A stretch of DNA of 64,000 bases from Pseudomonas brassicacearum (lineage in GTDB: Bacteria > Pseudomonadota > Gammaproteobacteria > Pseudomonadales > Pseudomonadaceae), in NCBI RefSeq assembly GCF_000585995.1, contig NZ_CP007410.1, positions 3,685,430 through 3,749,429 on the forward strand, read 5' to 3'. The position numbers and the translations under genes were made by a program. Positions within the stretch are counted from its first letter, which is position 1. Every line of letters begins with the position of its first letter. A model generated the notes under the pieces. It saw nothing but the letters and a program-made list of their open reading frames with translations, had not been told where the DNA came from and made no database searches. Of this stretch, positions 36,764 through 45,659 are shown piece after piece.

Positions 36764-36929
36764 GTGGGAGCGGGCTTGCTCGCGAAAGCGGAGGGTCAGT
36801 TTGTGGTGATGTTGGCTGTGCTGACGCCATCGCGAGCAAGCTCGCTCCCACAGGTTTTTTGTGTTGTTTGCAGATGCCATGAACGCCCACAACCCCATGT
36901 GGGAGCGAGCTTGCTCGCGATAGCGGTGG
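36764..36929. repeat. REP elements between the inverted-repeat arms
   Basis: One facing REP pair spans 36764-36852 (GTGGGAGCGGGCTTGCTCGCG ... CGCGAGCAAGCTCGCTCCCAC) and a single REP lies at 36899-36929. Pentamer (CTTTG) and hexamer (ATCTTG) mini-repeats follow at 36964-36998. This is the spacer of the large inverted repeat. Confidence 0.85.
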
Positions 36930-36994
36930 TACAGCCACATAGATGCTGGATATACCCCACTCTTGCTTTGCTTTGCTTTGCTTTAGATCTTGAT

Positions 36995-37267
36995 CTTGAT
37001 CTGGGCGCCCCATAAAACCACGCTGGCCGAACGCAGGCATTGCGCAGTGGGCATCCCGGCATGGATGCCGGGATAGCCGCGCTGGACCATGGATGGTCCT
37101 TCGCGGCGGCCCACGGAGCAATGCCTGCGTTCGGGCATGCCGAGCCTAGGCGAGGCACCGAGTGGTGGGGCAAAGCGCTTTTGGTTACTTTTGGCGCTCT
37201 TCCAAAAGTGACCCGCTGTAAGAGCGGAACCGCCAGCAGCCGTTACCGCAGAAACGGATATACACAC
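36995..37267. repeat. Structured inverted repeat, right arm
   Basis: Reverse complement of 36436-36710. In this copy CGAACGCAGGCATTGC (37028-37043) pairs perfectly with GCAATGCCTGCGTTCG (37118-37133), closing two inner hairpins (37052-37073 and ~37083-37098). Hairpin arms differ from the left copy by paired changes (see findings). Confidence 0.85.
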
Positions 37268-37281
37268 GCCCCCCAGACGTC

Positions 37282-38631
37282 TCAAAACAGATTCTGCACC
37301 TGCTCCAGAACCGCGCGATTCATCTGGCCAGTGTGGGTGTGCAGGCTCACATAGCTCTGCAACATGTCGAGCTTGGTGTTAAGCAAATCTCGACGCGCCT
37401 GGAATAGCCGCTGCTGTGCATCAAGAATATCCACCGTAGAGCGTACACCACCCTGGAAGCCTTTTTCCGTGGAAGTCAGGGCCCGTTGATTGGACTCCAC
37501 CGCCCGTTGCATCGCCTTGCTCTTGGTGAACCCGGCCACCACCCCCAGATAATCGGCTTCGATATCCTCGGCCAATTGTTGACGCTGCACATCATAGTCG
37601 GACTGGGCACCGGCCAATTGCGCTTCCGCCTTGGCCACCGAGGCCCGCACCGCACCGCCTCGATACAACGGAATATCCAGCTGGACCCCCACGTAGTAGG
37701 TGTCCTGGCGCGGGTCCAGTTCCTGGTACTGGCGGGTTTCCCGGCGGGTCAGCTGAGTGGTCAGCGACAAGGTTGGATAATGCCCGGCGCGCTGGCTGTC
37801 GGCCTGCGCCTCGGCGACTTTCACCGCCGCCAGCCGGGCCGCCAGTTCGGGGCTGGCCTCACGGGCGATCGCCGTCCAATAGGACAAATCCTGCTCCGGC
37901 GGGATCGGACTGCCGGCGGCAAGCTCCTCGCGCATCGGCTGGATGTCATCGATGGGCACGCTGGCGCGGCCGGATAACGCCCGCAGCGCCGCCACTCGAC
38001 GGGCCTGGGCTTCGGTCTCCTGGGCCTCTACCAGGTCGAGCCGGGCCTGGGCCTCATCGATATCGGTGATTGCTCCCTGGCCGCCCTGATAGAGCTTTTT
38101 GCTCTGGGTGACCAACCCACTGATGACGGCTTTCTGCTGAGCGATCAACTTGATCTCGTTCTCGGCCCGGGCGACGTCGAAATAGCCCTTGGCAACCCGG
38201 TCGTACAGGGTCTGGCCGGCGACATCGAACAGCTGGCTGCCCAGCTTCCCCCGGGCCTTGCCCTCCTGATACGCCGCCCAGCGCCCCTTGTCGTAGAGCG
38301 GCTGTTGCGCCGCCAACGTGACGTTGTTCGCCTGGTAATCGTTACTGTTGACGTAGCCGCTATCGTCGCCGCCGTCGGTACGCCCGCCGTAGCCGTAACG
38401 CGATGTCAGCGACACTTGCGGATAGAGGCCGCCACGACCGATGTCCTCTTCATGCCGTGAAGCTTCGAACGCGTGGGCGGCCGATTGCACGGTCGGATCG
38501 TTGAGGCGTGAGGCATCATAGGCAGCGGTCAGGCTCAAGCCACCGTCGGCGGCCCACACAGGATTGATCACGGCCCAACTGGTACACAGGCTTAGCAATA
38601 GACGAGAGCGATAGCGGCAACGGTCGGTCAT
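37282..38631 (-). CDS. TolC-family outer-membrane channel of a type I secretion system
   Basis: This 449-aa TolC/AprF-type protein begins MTDRCRYRSRLLLSLCTSWA and has a signal peptide ending around VWAADG. OEP repeats are visible (GLYPQVSLTSRYGYG; YYVGVQLDIPLYRGGAVRAS; KGFQGGVRSTVDILDAQQRL, the conserved C-terminal TolC segment). The start at 38631 has AAGGAGG 7 bases upstream; an alternative ATG two codons earlier overlaps the fusion-protein stop as ATGA. It is the third gene of a minus-strand ABC-MFP-OMF operon, convergent with the RTX epimerase gene. Confidence 0.9.
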   Translation of the reverse strand: MTDRCRYRSRLLLSLCTSWAVINPVWAADGGLSLTAAYDASRLNDPTVQSAAHAFEASRHEEDIGRGGLYPQVSLTSRYGYGGRTDGGDDSGYVNSNDYQANNVTLAAQQPLYDKGRWAAYQEGKARGKLGSQLFDVAGQTLYDRVAKGYFDVARAENEIKLIAQQKAVISGLVTQSKKLYQGGQGAITDIDEAQARLDLVEAQETEAQARRVAALRALSGRASVPIDDIQPMREELAAGSPIPPEQDLSYWTAIAREASPELAARLAAVKVAEAQADSQRAGHYPTLSLTTQLTRRETRQYQELDPRQDTYYVGVQLDIPLYRGGAVRASVAKAEAQLAGAQSDYDVQRQQLAEDIEADYLGVVAGFTKSKAMQRAVESNQRALTSTEKGFQGGVRSTVDILDAQQRLFQARRDLLNTKLDMLQSYVSLHTHTGQMNRAVLEQVQNLF

Positions 38632-38633
38632 GC

Positions 38634-40004
38634 TCATTCCTCCTTGAAGGCCGCAAGCAAGCGTTCGCGCAGGGGTTTCATCAGGTAATTCATCAAGGTG
38701 CGCTCGCCCGTCACCACCGTGACATCGGCGAGCATGCCCGGGCGCACCCACAACCCGGCGGCCTGCAGCGAGGCCACCGTATCGGCGGGAATCTCGACCT
38801 TGGCCGAGAAGTACGGCTGGTGCGTCTGTTCGTTGATCAACTGGTCCGCCGACACCGTGGTCACGGTACCGGTGACCGTCGGTGTGTCCACCCGCTGCAG
38901 CGCGGTGAAATGCACATGCACCGGCAACCCCGGGCGCAATTTGTTGGCCATCAGCGGCTCGAAACGCGCGGTAATCGCCATCGGCGCATCCAGCGGCACC
39001 ACCTGCATCAGGTTTTGTCCGGCTTGCACGACGCCGCCCACCGTGTGAATGCTGACGTCCATCACCTGCCCGGCCACGGGCGCACGGATCGCCCCGTTGT
39101 CGACTTCGAACTGCAAGGCGCGGATCTGATCGACATAGCCGGCCGCCTCGGCGGACACCTCGCTGAGCTGGGTTTCGGCATCGCGACGAAACTCCTGTTG
39201 CGCCTGCAGGGCCTTGAGCCGACTTTCGTTGATCGCCTGGCGAGTCCTGCCGACATCGCCCACGCCGGAAGCAATCTGACCGGCCAGTTGAGCCGCATTG
39301 CGCTCGGCCTCGAAGAGCTTGTTGCGCGGCACGTAGCCTTCCCGCGCGAGGTCCCGCAGGCCTTCGAGTTCCTGTTGCTGGAACCGCATTTGTGCGTCGT
39401 AGTTACGCTTGACGCCTTCATAGCCGAGCAACTGCTGCTGCAACGCGGCGGCTTCGTGCTCGATGATCTGCAAACGACTGCCCAGCTCCGCGCGGCGGGT
39501 CATGAACAACTGGGTCTGCAAGGCCATGGCGGCCTTGACCCGTGGCTCGTCGGCGCGGGCCAGCAACTCGGCGGGCCATTGGATCTCGGCGCTGCCCAGG
39601 CGCTCGGCAATCAATCGCGCCTCGACACTGCGATCGTTAAGCAACTTGCCCAGGGTCACGTCCCGTTGTGACTGCGCCTGCACCGTGTTGAGCTGCACCA
39701 GCAACTGGCCCTGGCTGACGCGATCGCCATCGCTGACCAGCAGCTTTTCCACCACCCCACCCACCAATGACTGCACCGCCTTGCGCTCGCCCGCCACCAC
39801 CACGGTGCCACTGCCCACGACGCCCTGGTCGAGCGGTGCCAGACAAGCCCAGAGCAGCGCACCGCCCAGCGCCACGACCAGGAAAGCCACGCCATAGCGA
39901 GCGGCACCGCCCGCGTCGGTACTGGCGCTCGGCAGCGTATTGCCGCTGCGCACACTCAGCCCTTGCTCGCTGTACGCTTGGGTACCCGGGGTCAAATCAC
40001 GCAT
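38634..40004 (-). CDS. HlyD/AprE-family membrane fusion protein of type I secretion
   Basis: This 456-aa periplasmic adaptor has a short cytoplasmic N-terminus, one TM helix (ARYGVAFLVVALGGALLWAC), a lipoyl-like half (GVVEKLLVSDGDRVSQGQ), a long coiled-coil hairpin (~residues 110-290) and the C-terminal barrel (VPLDAPMAITARFEPLM; MLADVTVVTGERTLMNYLM). It overlaps the upstream ABC gene by 8 bases and the TolC gene start follows at once, so the three genes are one operon. It links the ABC exporter to the TolC channel to export RTX substrates. Confidence 0.93.
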   Translation of the reverse strand: MRDLTPGTQAYSEQGLSVRSGNTLPSASTDAGGAARYGVAFLVVALGGALLWACLAPLDQGVVGSGTVVVAGERKAVQSLVGGVVEKLLVSDGDRVSQGQLLVQLNTVQAQSQRDVTLGKLLNDRSVEARLIAERLGSAEIQWPAELLARADEPRVKAAMALQTQLFMTRRAELGSRLQIIEHEAAALQQQLLGYEGVKRNYDAQMRFQQQELEGLRDLAREGYVPRNKLFEAERNAAQLAGQIASGVGDVGRTRQAINESRLKALQAQQEFRRDAETQLSEVSAEAAGYVDQIRALQFEVDNGAIRAPVAGQVMDVSIHTVGGVVQAGQNLMQVVPLDAPMAITARFEPLMANKLRPGLPVHVHFTALQRVDTPTVTGTVTTVSADQLINEQTHQPYFSAKVEIPADTVASLQAAGLWVRPGMLADVTVVTGERTLMNYLMKPLRERLLAAFKEE

Positions 40005-41718
40005 CTCCGCCAGCCTCCCTTACCGCGGCCGATCTGGGGCCTGGCATCAAGGCCTTGAGCACCCGGTCCCGGGGGCCGAAAGCGTGTTGGGTACCGTCCT
40101 TGAGCACCAGGATGTGATCGACCACCGCCAGCACATTGGGCCGATGGGTAATCAGCACTACCGTGCTGCCAGCGGCCTTGAGCGCACTGATGGCCTGCAC
40201 CAGCGCCAGCTCGCCGGCCTCATCCAGATTGGAGTTGGGCTCGTCGAGCACGATCAGCGTCGGGTGGCCATAGAGTGCGCGGGCCAGGCCGAGGCGTTGT
40301 TTCTGCCCACCGGACAAGCCAAGTCCACCGGGTCCCAACGGTGTGTCGTAGCCCTTGGGAAACCTCAGGATCATCTCGTGGATACCGGCGTGACGGCTGG
40401 CGGTGATGATTTTGTCGGCGTCCTGCTCGCCGAAACGGGCAATGTTGTCGGCAACCGTGCCATCGAACAGCTCGATGTCCTGCGGCAGGTAGCCCAGGTG
40501 CGGGCCGAGGGCATCGTGGGACCATTGGCCGATTTCGGCACCGTCCAGGCGCACCGATCCGCCCATGGCCGGCCAGACCCCGACCAGCGCCCTGGCCAGG
40601 GTCGACTTGCCGCTGGCGCTGGCGCCGACAACGGCGAGCACTTCACCTTTGGCCAGGCTGAAATTAATGCCGCGCAGGATCGGCTGCGTGGCACCGGGCG
40701 GACCGACATACACCTGCTCCAGGCGCACTGCGCCGGTCGGCGGCGGCAAGGGCATGCGCAGGCGGTCGCGTGGATGCTGGATCAAGAGCTGGCTCAGTCG
40801 CTGGTAGCTCTGGCGCCCGGAGTTGAATTGCTTCCATGAGCCGATGGCAATTTCCACCGGTGCCAAGGCGCGCCCCAGCAGCAGCGACATCGCAATCATC
40901 ATGCCCGCCGACAATTGGCCTTCGAGCACCAGCAACGCCCCGAGGCCCAGGGCCAACGATTGTCCAGAGATACGCACGAAACGGGTGGTCGAAGTGATAC
41001 GCGCGCTGCGGTCGCTGGCATGGGCCTGGGCAGCAATGATGCGTTGTTGCAGCAAGCTCCAGCGCTGGCGCAACGGTCCGAGCATGCCCAGGGCCTGGAT
41101 GACCTCGGCATTGTGCAGCGTGCTGTTGACATAGATCGACGACTGCACGCCCAGCCGATTGGCCTCCCCCAGGCGTGTCCGAGTCGCCAGCTCGCCCCAC
41201 AGCGCCAGGCCGATCAGCACCAGGGCGAGCACCAGCGTCAGAATCCCGAACCAGGGATGGAAGATGAACGCCACCAGCAGGAAGATCGGCAACCACGGCG
41301 CATCGAGCAAGGCAATCAGCCCCTGCCCCGTGATCAACTGCCGCAGCGTGGCCAAGTCGCTGAGTACCTGCGCCGGGTTGGCGTTGTGCTCGCGCAGGCT
41401 GCGGGCGAAGGCGGCGTCGAAAATCCGCTCGCCCAAGGCATCGTCCAGCCCCGCGCTCATGCGAATCATCACCTGGCCGCGCACCCACTCGATCAGACCG
41501 CTGAACATGAACAGTCCGAGGGCGATCAAGGTGAGCATGAACAAGGTGGTTTCGTTGCGGCTGGTCAGCACCCGGTCATACACCTGCATCATGTAGAGCG
41601 AGGGCACCAACACCAGCAGATTGATCACGCCGCTGAACAATGCCAGGGACCAGAACACCCGGCGATAACTGAGCAAGGCAGCATCAATGTCATGACGCGG
41701 ATCGAGTAGAAAACGCAT
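39997..41718 (-). CDS. Type I secretion ABC exporter (PrtD/AprD family)
   Basis: This 573-aa half-transporter has an N-terminal membrane domain of about six helices (VFWSLALFSGVINLLVLVPS; FMLTLIALGLFMFSGLIEW) without a C39-like peptidase domain. The C-terminal nucleotide-binding domain carries Walker A GASASGKST, signature LSGGQKQRLGLARAL, Walker B LIVLDEP and the H-loop LITHRP. Length and the MYDRVLTSRN-type loop (MQVYDRVLTSRNETTL) are typical of RTX protease/lipase exporters. The likely cargo is the epimerase encoded convergently at 30700-36312, which has a C-terminal RTX region. Confidence 0.94.
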   Translation of the reverse strand: MRFLLDPRHDIDAALLSYRRVFWSLALFSGVINLLVLVPSLYMMQVYDRVLTSRNETTLFMLTLIALGLFMFSGLIEWVRGQVMIRMSAGLDDALGERIFDAAFARSLREHNANPAQVLSDLATLRQLITGQGLIALLDAPWLPIFLLVAFIFHPWFGILTLVLALVLIGLALWGELATRTRLGEANRLGVQSSIYVNSTLHNAEVIQALGMLGPLRQRWSLLQQRIIAAQAHASDRSARITSTTRFVRISGQSLALGLGALLVLEGQLSAGMMIAMSLLLGRALAPVEIAIGSWKQFNSGRQSYQRLSQLLIQHPRDRLRMPLPPPTGAVRLEQVYVGPPGATQPILRGINFSLAKGEVLAVVGASASGKSTLARALVGVWPAMGGSVRLDGAEIGQWSHDALGPHLGYLPQDIELFDGTVADNIARFGEQDADKIITASRHAGIHEMILRFPKGYDTPLGPGGLGLSGGQKQRLGLARALYGHPTLIVLDEPNSNLDEAGELALVQAISALKAAGSTVVLITHRPNVLAVVDHILVLKDGTQHAFGPRDRVLKALMPGPRSAAVREAGGDA

Positions 41719-42077
41719 AGAGAATCAACCCGCAATGGAATAGTCGGTCCCGGCGCAATCCATCGCGAGTTATTTGCCCTAAGGCGTCAAAAAAAAGAGC
41801 GTCATGTTGCTGACGTGTCGCGATCGGAGCCGATCGTCGCCGCTACAGACGCCAAGTACTGACAACGTAACCAAAGGTTAGTTGCCAGCATGGAGCCAGT
41901 GTTTTTTACCCGATAACGGGCAGGAAGCGGCACGTCAAGACAGACGGCTGGGCGGGCTGGACAGGCTTTGCAGAAAAGCCGTGTCGGCGCAAGGCGCTGT
42001 CGCGCCGACAAGGCTAAGGGAGACGGGTGTACGGGTGGGCGATGGACGGGGGCAATTTGAATCAGGGACGGCCTGGT
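41719..42077. other. Intergenic region upstream of the type I secretion operon
   Basis: This 359-bp gap separates the 5' end of the ABC exporter gene from the 3' end of the permease gene. A small dyad TAACC-AAA-GGTTA lies at about 41868-41880, and GCGTC-(AAAAAAAA)-GAGCGTC stands near 41785. The exporter operon promoter should be here. No gene is supported. Confidence 0.5.
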
Positions 42078-43478
42078 CTAACCCAGGGAAGCCGCCCTCT
42101 CAGCCGGCGACGGATGGCGCGAGGTGATCAGTCCGATAAAGGAAATGACCAGGGCCAATCCAAGAGTGGTGCTGACCTCGCTGCGGTGCTCCGGCGTCAC
42201 CATCATGACGGTCAGGGCGCCAGTGATGAACACAATGACCAGCCAGGTGAGCCAGGGAAACAGCCACATGCGCAAGGGCAACTCGACATTCTGGCGCGAC
42301 AGCATCCGACGCATGCGCAACTGAGACACCGCAATCACCAGGTACACCAGCAAGGCGATGGCGCCGGAACTGGCGAGCAGGAACTGGAACAAGCCTGCGG
42401 GCATGAAGTAGCTGAACAAGGTGACACCCAGCCCCAGCACGGTGCTGGCAATCACGGCCGCCCTTGGCACGCCGACCGATGACGTCACTTTCGCCGCCTT
42501 CGGTGCATCACCCCGCCGACCCAACGAGTACAACATGCGCGAGGCAATGTAGATCGAGGAGTTCATGCAACTGGCCACGGCAATCAACACCACCACATCC
42601 ACCATGAATTTGGCGTGGGGAATGTTCATCAATTCCAGCGCCCGCTGGTAGGAACCCACCGAAGCCAGGAGCGGATCGTTCCACGGCACCACCGAAATGA
42701 CCACGAAGATCGACAACAGATAGAACACGCCAATGCGCCAGATCACCGAGCGCGTTGCCTTGGCGATGTTCTGCGCAGGGTTGCTGGATTCGGCCGCGGC
42801 GATGGTCACCGCCTCCGTACCGATGAAACTGAACATGATGGTGATGAAGGCGCCCACGACGGCCGACAGGCCATTGGGCGCAAACCCGCCATGTTCCTCC
42901 ATCAGTCGAGTCAAGCCACTGGCCTCACGCTCGGGAATCCAGCCCATCAACACGGCGAACCCCAGGGAAATGAAACCGATGATCGCCACGACCTTGGCCA
43001 TGGCGAACCAGAACTCGAACTCCCCGTACTTGGACACGCTGAACAGGTTCGTCACGGCCAGGGCAATGATCGACACTGAGGCGAACAGCCAGGCATCGAT
43101 GGCGGGAAACCATTGGTTCAGTACATGGCCGGCGGCGAGCGCTTCGATGGGGATCACCAGCACCCAGAACCACCAGTAGAGCCAACCGATGGTGAAGCCT
43201 GCCCAGCGTCCGATGGCCTGGTCGGCATAGGTGGAAAATGAGCCGGTGTCCGGGTTGGCGACCGCCATCTCACCCAGCATGCGCATGACGAGCACCACCA
43301 GCAGGCCCGAGAACAGATAGGCCAGCATGACGGCCGGGCCCGCGGCTGCGATGGCGTGGCCTGATCCGACAAACAGGCCTGCGCCGATAATCCCGGCAAT
43401 GGAAAGCATGGTGACGTGACGAGGCTTGAAGCCCTGTGCCAAGTGGCCGTTCGAATCCTTGAAGTTCGGGCTGGTCAT
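42078..43478 (-). CDS. gabP: APC-family amino acid permease, GABA permease-like
   Basis: This 466-aa inner-membrane transporter of the AAT/GabP subfamily has twelve predicted helices. The N-terminus LAQGFKPRHVTMLSIAGIIG leads into GAGLFVGSGHAIAAAGPAVM, the substrate-binding helix-1 motif. FSFIGTEAVTIAAAESSNP and LYSLGRRGDAPK are further family signatures. Start 43478 (MTSPNFKDSNG) is preferred because AAGAGAA precedes it; an upstream in-frame ATG at 43622 adds 48 hydrophilic residues absent from the family. A TetR gene starts 346 bases away on the other strand. GABA is the best guess; other amino acids are possible. Confidence 0.82.
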   Translation of the reverse strand: MTSPNFKDSNGHLAQGFKPRHVTMLSIAGIIGAGLFVGSGHAIAAAGPAVMLAYLFSGLLVVLVMRMLGEMAVANPDTGSFSTYADQAIGRWAGFTIGWLYWWFWVLVIPIEALAAGHVLNQWFPAIDAWLFASVSIIALAVTNLFSVSKYGEFEFWFAMAKVVAIIGFISLGFAVLMGWIPEREASGLTRLMEEHGGFAPNGLSAVVGAFITIMFSFIGTEAVTIAAAESSNPAQNIAKATRSVIWRIGVFYLLSIFVVISVVPWNDPLLASVGSYQRALELMNIPHAKFMVDVVVLIAVASCMNSSIYIASRMLYSLGRRGDAPKAAKVTSSVGVPRAAVIASTVLGLGVTLFSYFMPAGLFQFLLASSGAIALLVYLVIAVSQLRMRRMLSRQNVELPLRMWLFPWLTWLVIVFITGALTVMMVTPEHRSEVSTTLGLALVISFIGLITSRHPSPAERAASLG

Positions 43479-43824
43479 TTTCTTATTCTCTTGTGAATCG
43501 ACATTGAGGCGCGCTGAGGGACAGTGGGTGTTCTGCGTTTTCGCCCCCTCCTGAAAGCGGCACATCTTGAATGTTTGATCCACCCTCAAGCACTGGCGCC
43601 CTGCGGTGAAAAGTTGCGCCACGTTACCCGTCTTCCCTCTCGAGTCAGTTACCTGAGCGCGCCGTCCGAGTGCCTGATCTCGCCAGGCAAGACATGGCGT
43701 TTTGCCTCGTTTGGGCGTCTGGGCTGCGCCCGAAAGCCCCTCGTCGACCAGGCCCGCGGCGAAATAAATGCTTTAAAGATTTTACTCAGTTAAGTATTTT
43801 GCATGGACCCTGAGGGGCTATGCG
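43479..43824. other. Divergent intergenic region between permease and TetR genes
   Basis: The 346-bp region contains an AT-rich stretch at 43765-43800 with an imperfect dyad TACTCAGTTAAGTA (43783-43796) about 30 bases before the TetR gene. It is a plausible autoregulatory operator. No gene is supported. Confidence 0.4.
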
Positions 43825-44469
43825 ATGCCCTCCTCTTTCCAACGACAAGGACCTCCCGTGAGCGGACTGCGTGAACGTCAAAAAGCCGAACGACGCCAAG
43901 CCATCAGTAAGGCGGCGGTGGAACTGTTCGAGCGCCAGGGTTTCCAGGACACCACCATCGAACAAATCGCCAGTCAGGCCGGGGTGTCGGCGCCCACTGT
44001 GTTCAAGTACTTCGGCAACAAGCAGGAGATCATCCTTGAGATCCTGCACGAGGCCGACCAGCGTGCGCTCAAGGACACCCGCAGCCAGATCCCGGAAATA
44101 GAGGATCCTGTCGAAGCGCTGTGCTACCTGGAACGGCTGCTCACCGGTTATGCCTTGGAAGTCATGCACCCCAGCCTCTGGCGTGAGTTGCTGCCACTGA
44201 TCCTGTTTGGGGGTAACAACGGACTGCCTGAAGGTTATCGCGCCATGAACGATGCGCTCAGGGCTGAAATCAGCGGTTTGATCAGAGAGTTGCAGCAGGC
44301 TGGCAAGCTGCGCGACGACCTCGACGTCGAACTGGCCGCGTTCCTGCTGAACGACTACTCGCACCTGCAGCTGTACAGGCTGGTGAACCAGGAACAGCCG
44401 GATATCGAAGCCCATTCCACGCAGGTCCGGCGTATCACCGAGCTGCTGTTCCATGGCATGCGCGCCTGA
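43825..44469 (+). CDS. TetR/AcrR-family transcriptional regulator
   Basis: This is a protein of about 214 aa. The N-terminal TetR helix-turn-helix reads RRQAISKAAVELFERQGFQD, then TIEQIASQAGVSAPTVFKYF, then GNKQEIILEIL. The C-terminal ligand-binding domain (helices from ~70 on) is variable and does not reveal the ligand. Starts: ATG 43825, or GTG 43858 (VSGLRERQKAERR) with AAGGA 7 bases upstream, which would give 203 aa and fits most family N-termini well. It is divergent from the permease and convergent with the binding-protein operon, so it may control either. Confidence 0.88.
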   Translation: MPSSFQRQGPPVSGLRERQKAERRQAISKAAVELFERQGFQDTTIEQIASQAGVSAPTVFKYFGNKQEIILEILHEADQRALKDTRSQIPEIEDPVEALCYLERLLTGYALEVMHPSLWRELLPLILFGGNNGLPEGYRAMNDALRAEISGLIRELQQAGKLRDDLDVELAAFLLNDYSHLQLYRLVNQEQPDIEAHSTQVRRITELLFHGMRA

Positions 44470-44517
44470 GCACATCCACCGATGAGCGCCCGGCGTCGTG
44501 ACGCCGGGCCACCCTGA

Positions 44518-45621
44518 TCAGCGATTGGTCTTGATGGCGGTCCAGGTGCGGGTGCGGATCCGCTCCACGGCAGCCGGCACGGGCTCCAACATAAACAGGG
44601 TTTTGCGAGCTTCGTCCGGTATGTACATGGCCGGGTTGCTACGAATCTCTGCATCCACCAATGCCGTGGCGTCCTTGTTCGGATTGGGGTAACCGATCTT
44701 GTTGCTGATCCGGGCAATCACATCCGGACGCAAGATGTAGTTGATGAAGGCGTAGGCCTCCGCGGTATGAGGGGCATTGGTAGGCACCATCATTACGTCC
44801 GCCCACATCGGCGCACCTTCCTTGGGTAAGGCCATCGCCACCTTGACGCCTTTGCCAGCGGCATCGGCCAGTCGCGTCGCCAAGGCTACGCCGCCAGACC
44901 AGCCCACCCCGACGCAGATCTCACCGTTGGCCAGGTCCATGCCATAGCGTGACGAATTGAAATAGGTGATGTACGGGCGAACAGTGCGCATCGCCTCCTG
45001 GGCCTGCGGGTAGTCCTCGCGCTTCTGGCTGTTAGGATCCAGGCCCTTGTAATGCAGGGCGATGGGCACGATCTCGTTGGCCGCATCGAGAAAACCGACG
45101 CCGCAACTGGCCAGCTTGGCCATGTTCTCTTCCTTGAAGATGATGTCCCAGGTGTTCATCTGCACATCCGCACCGAGTACCTGCCGGACCTTGTCGACGT
45201 TGTAGCCGATCAGGGTCGTGCCCCAAAGATACGGTGCCGCGTAGCGATTGCCTTCGTCGCCGACGGCTTCCAGGGTTTTCATGAACTCGGGGTCCAGGTG
45301 CTGCCAGTTGGGCAATTGGCTGCGGTCCAGGGGCTGGACGGCGCCGGCGGCAATCAGGTGGCTGACGTTGGAACTGCTGGGGTAGACCACGTCATATCCG
45401 GAGTTACCGGTCAGGAGTTTGGACTCCAATGTCTCGACGCTGTCGAAGACGTCATAGATCGGGCGGATGCCGGTTTCCTCCTGGAAGCTCTTGAGGATTT
45501 CCGGCGGCAGGTACTCGATCCAGTTGTAGATCCGCACTGTCCGCTCTTCGGCCAGGCTCACGCCACTGACCAGCATTGAAACGACAGCACCCAGCAAGGT
45601 GTTACGCAAAAACAGGTTCAT
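44518..45621 (-). CDS. Polyamine-type ABC transporter periplasmic binding protein (PotF/SpuD-like)
   Basis: This 367-aa secreted protein has signal peptide MNLFLRNTLLGAVVSMLVSG..SLAEE. The mature part begins RTVRIYNWIEYLPPEILKSF, the PotF/SpuD hallmark, followed by SGYDVVYPSSSNV and PYLWGTTLIGYN. Start 45621 has GGAG 8 bases upstream; a longer frame adds 57 residues that run back towards the porin gene. No permease or ATPase genes are adjacent, so it is an orphan binding component. It follows the barrel gene by 38 bases and is probably cotranscribed with it and the serine hydrolase. Substrate: putrescine-like amines by family; not provable here. Confidence 0.85.
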   Translation of the reverse strand: MNLFLRNTLLGAVVSMLVSGVSLAEERTVRIYNWIEYLPPEILKSFQEETGIRPIYDVFDSVETLESKLLTGNSGYDVVYPSSSNVSHLIAAGAVQPLDRSQLPNWQHLDPEFMKTLEAVGDEGNRYAAPYLWGTTLIGYNVDKVRQVLGADVQMNTWDIIFKEENMAKLASCGVGFLDAANEIVPIALHYKGLDPNSQKREDYPQAQEAMRTVRPYITYFNSSRYGMDLANGEICVGVGWSGGVALATRLADAAGKGVKVAMALPKEGAPMWADVMMVPTNAPHTAEAYAFINYILRPDVIARISNKIGYPNPNKDATALVDAEIRSNPAMYIPDEARKTLFMLEPVPAAVERIRTRTWTAIKTNR

Positions 45622-45659
45622 GATGAAAACTCCAGCGCGGCCGCGAAGGCTCGCGGCAC

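Noticed and set aside
36364..37354. Overlapping open frames of 80-126 codons between the epimerase and TolC genes
   Set aside because: They lie on both strands of the structured inverted repeat and REP elements, with no ribosome sites; the base pattern is explained by structure.
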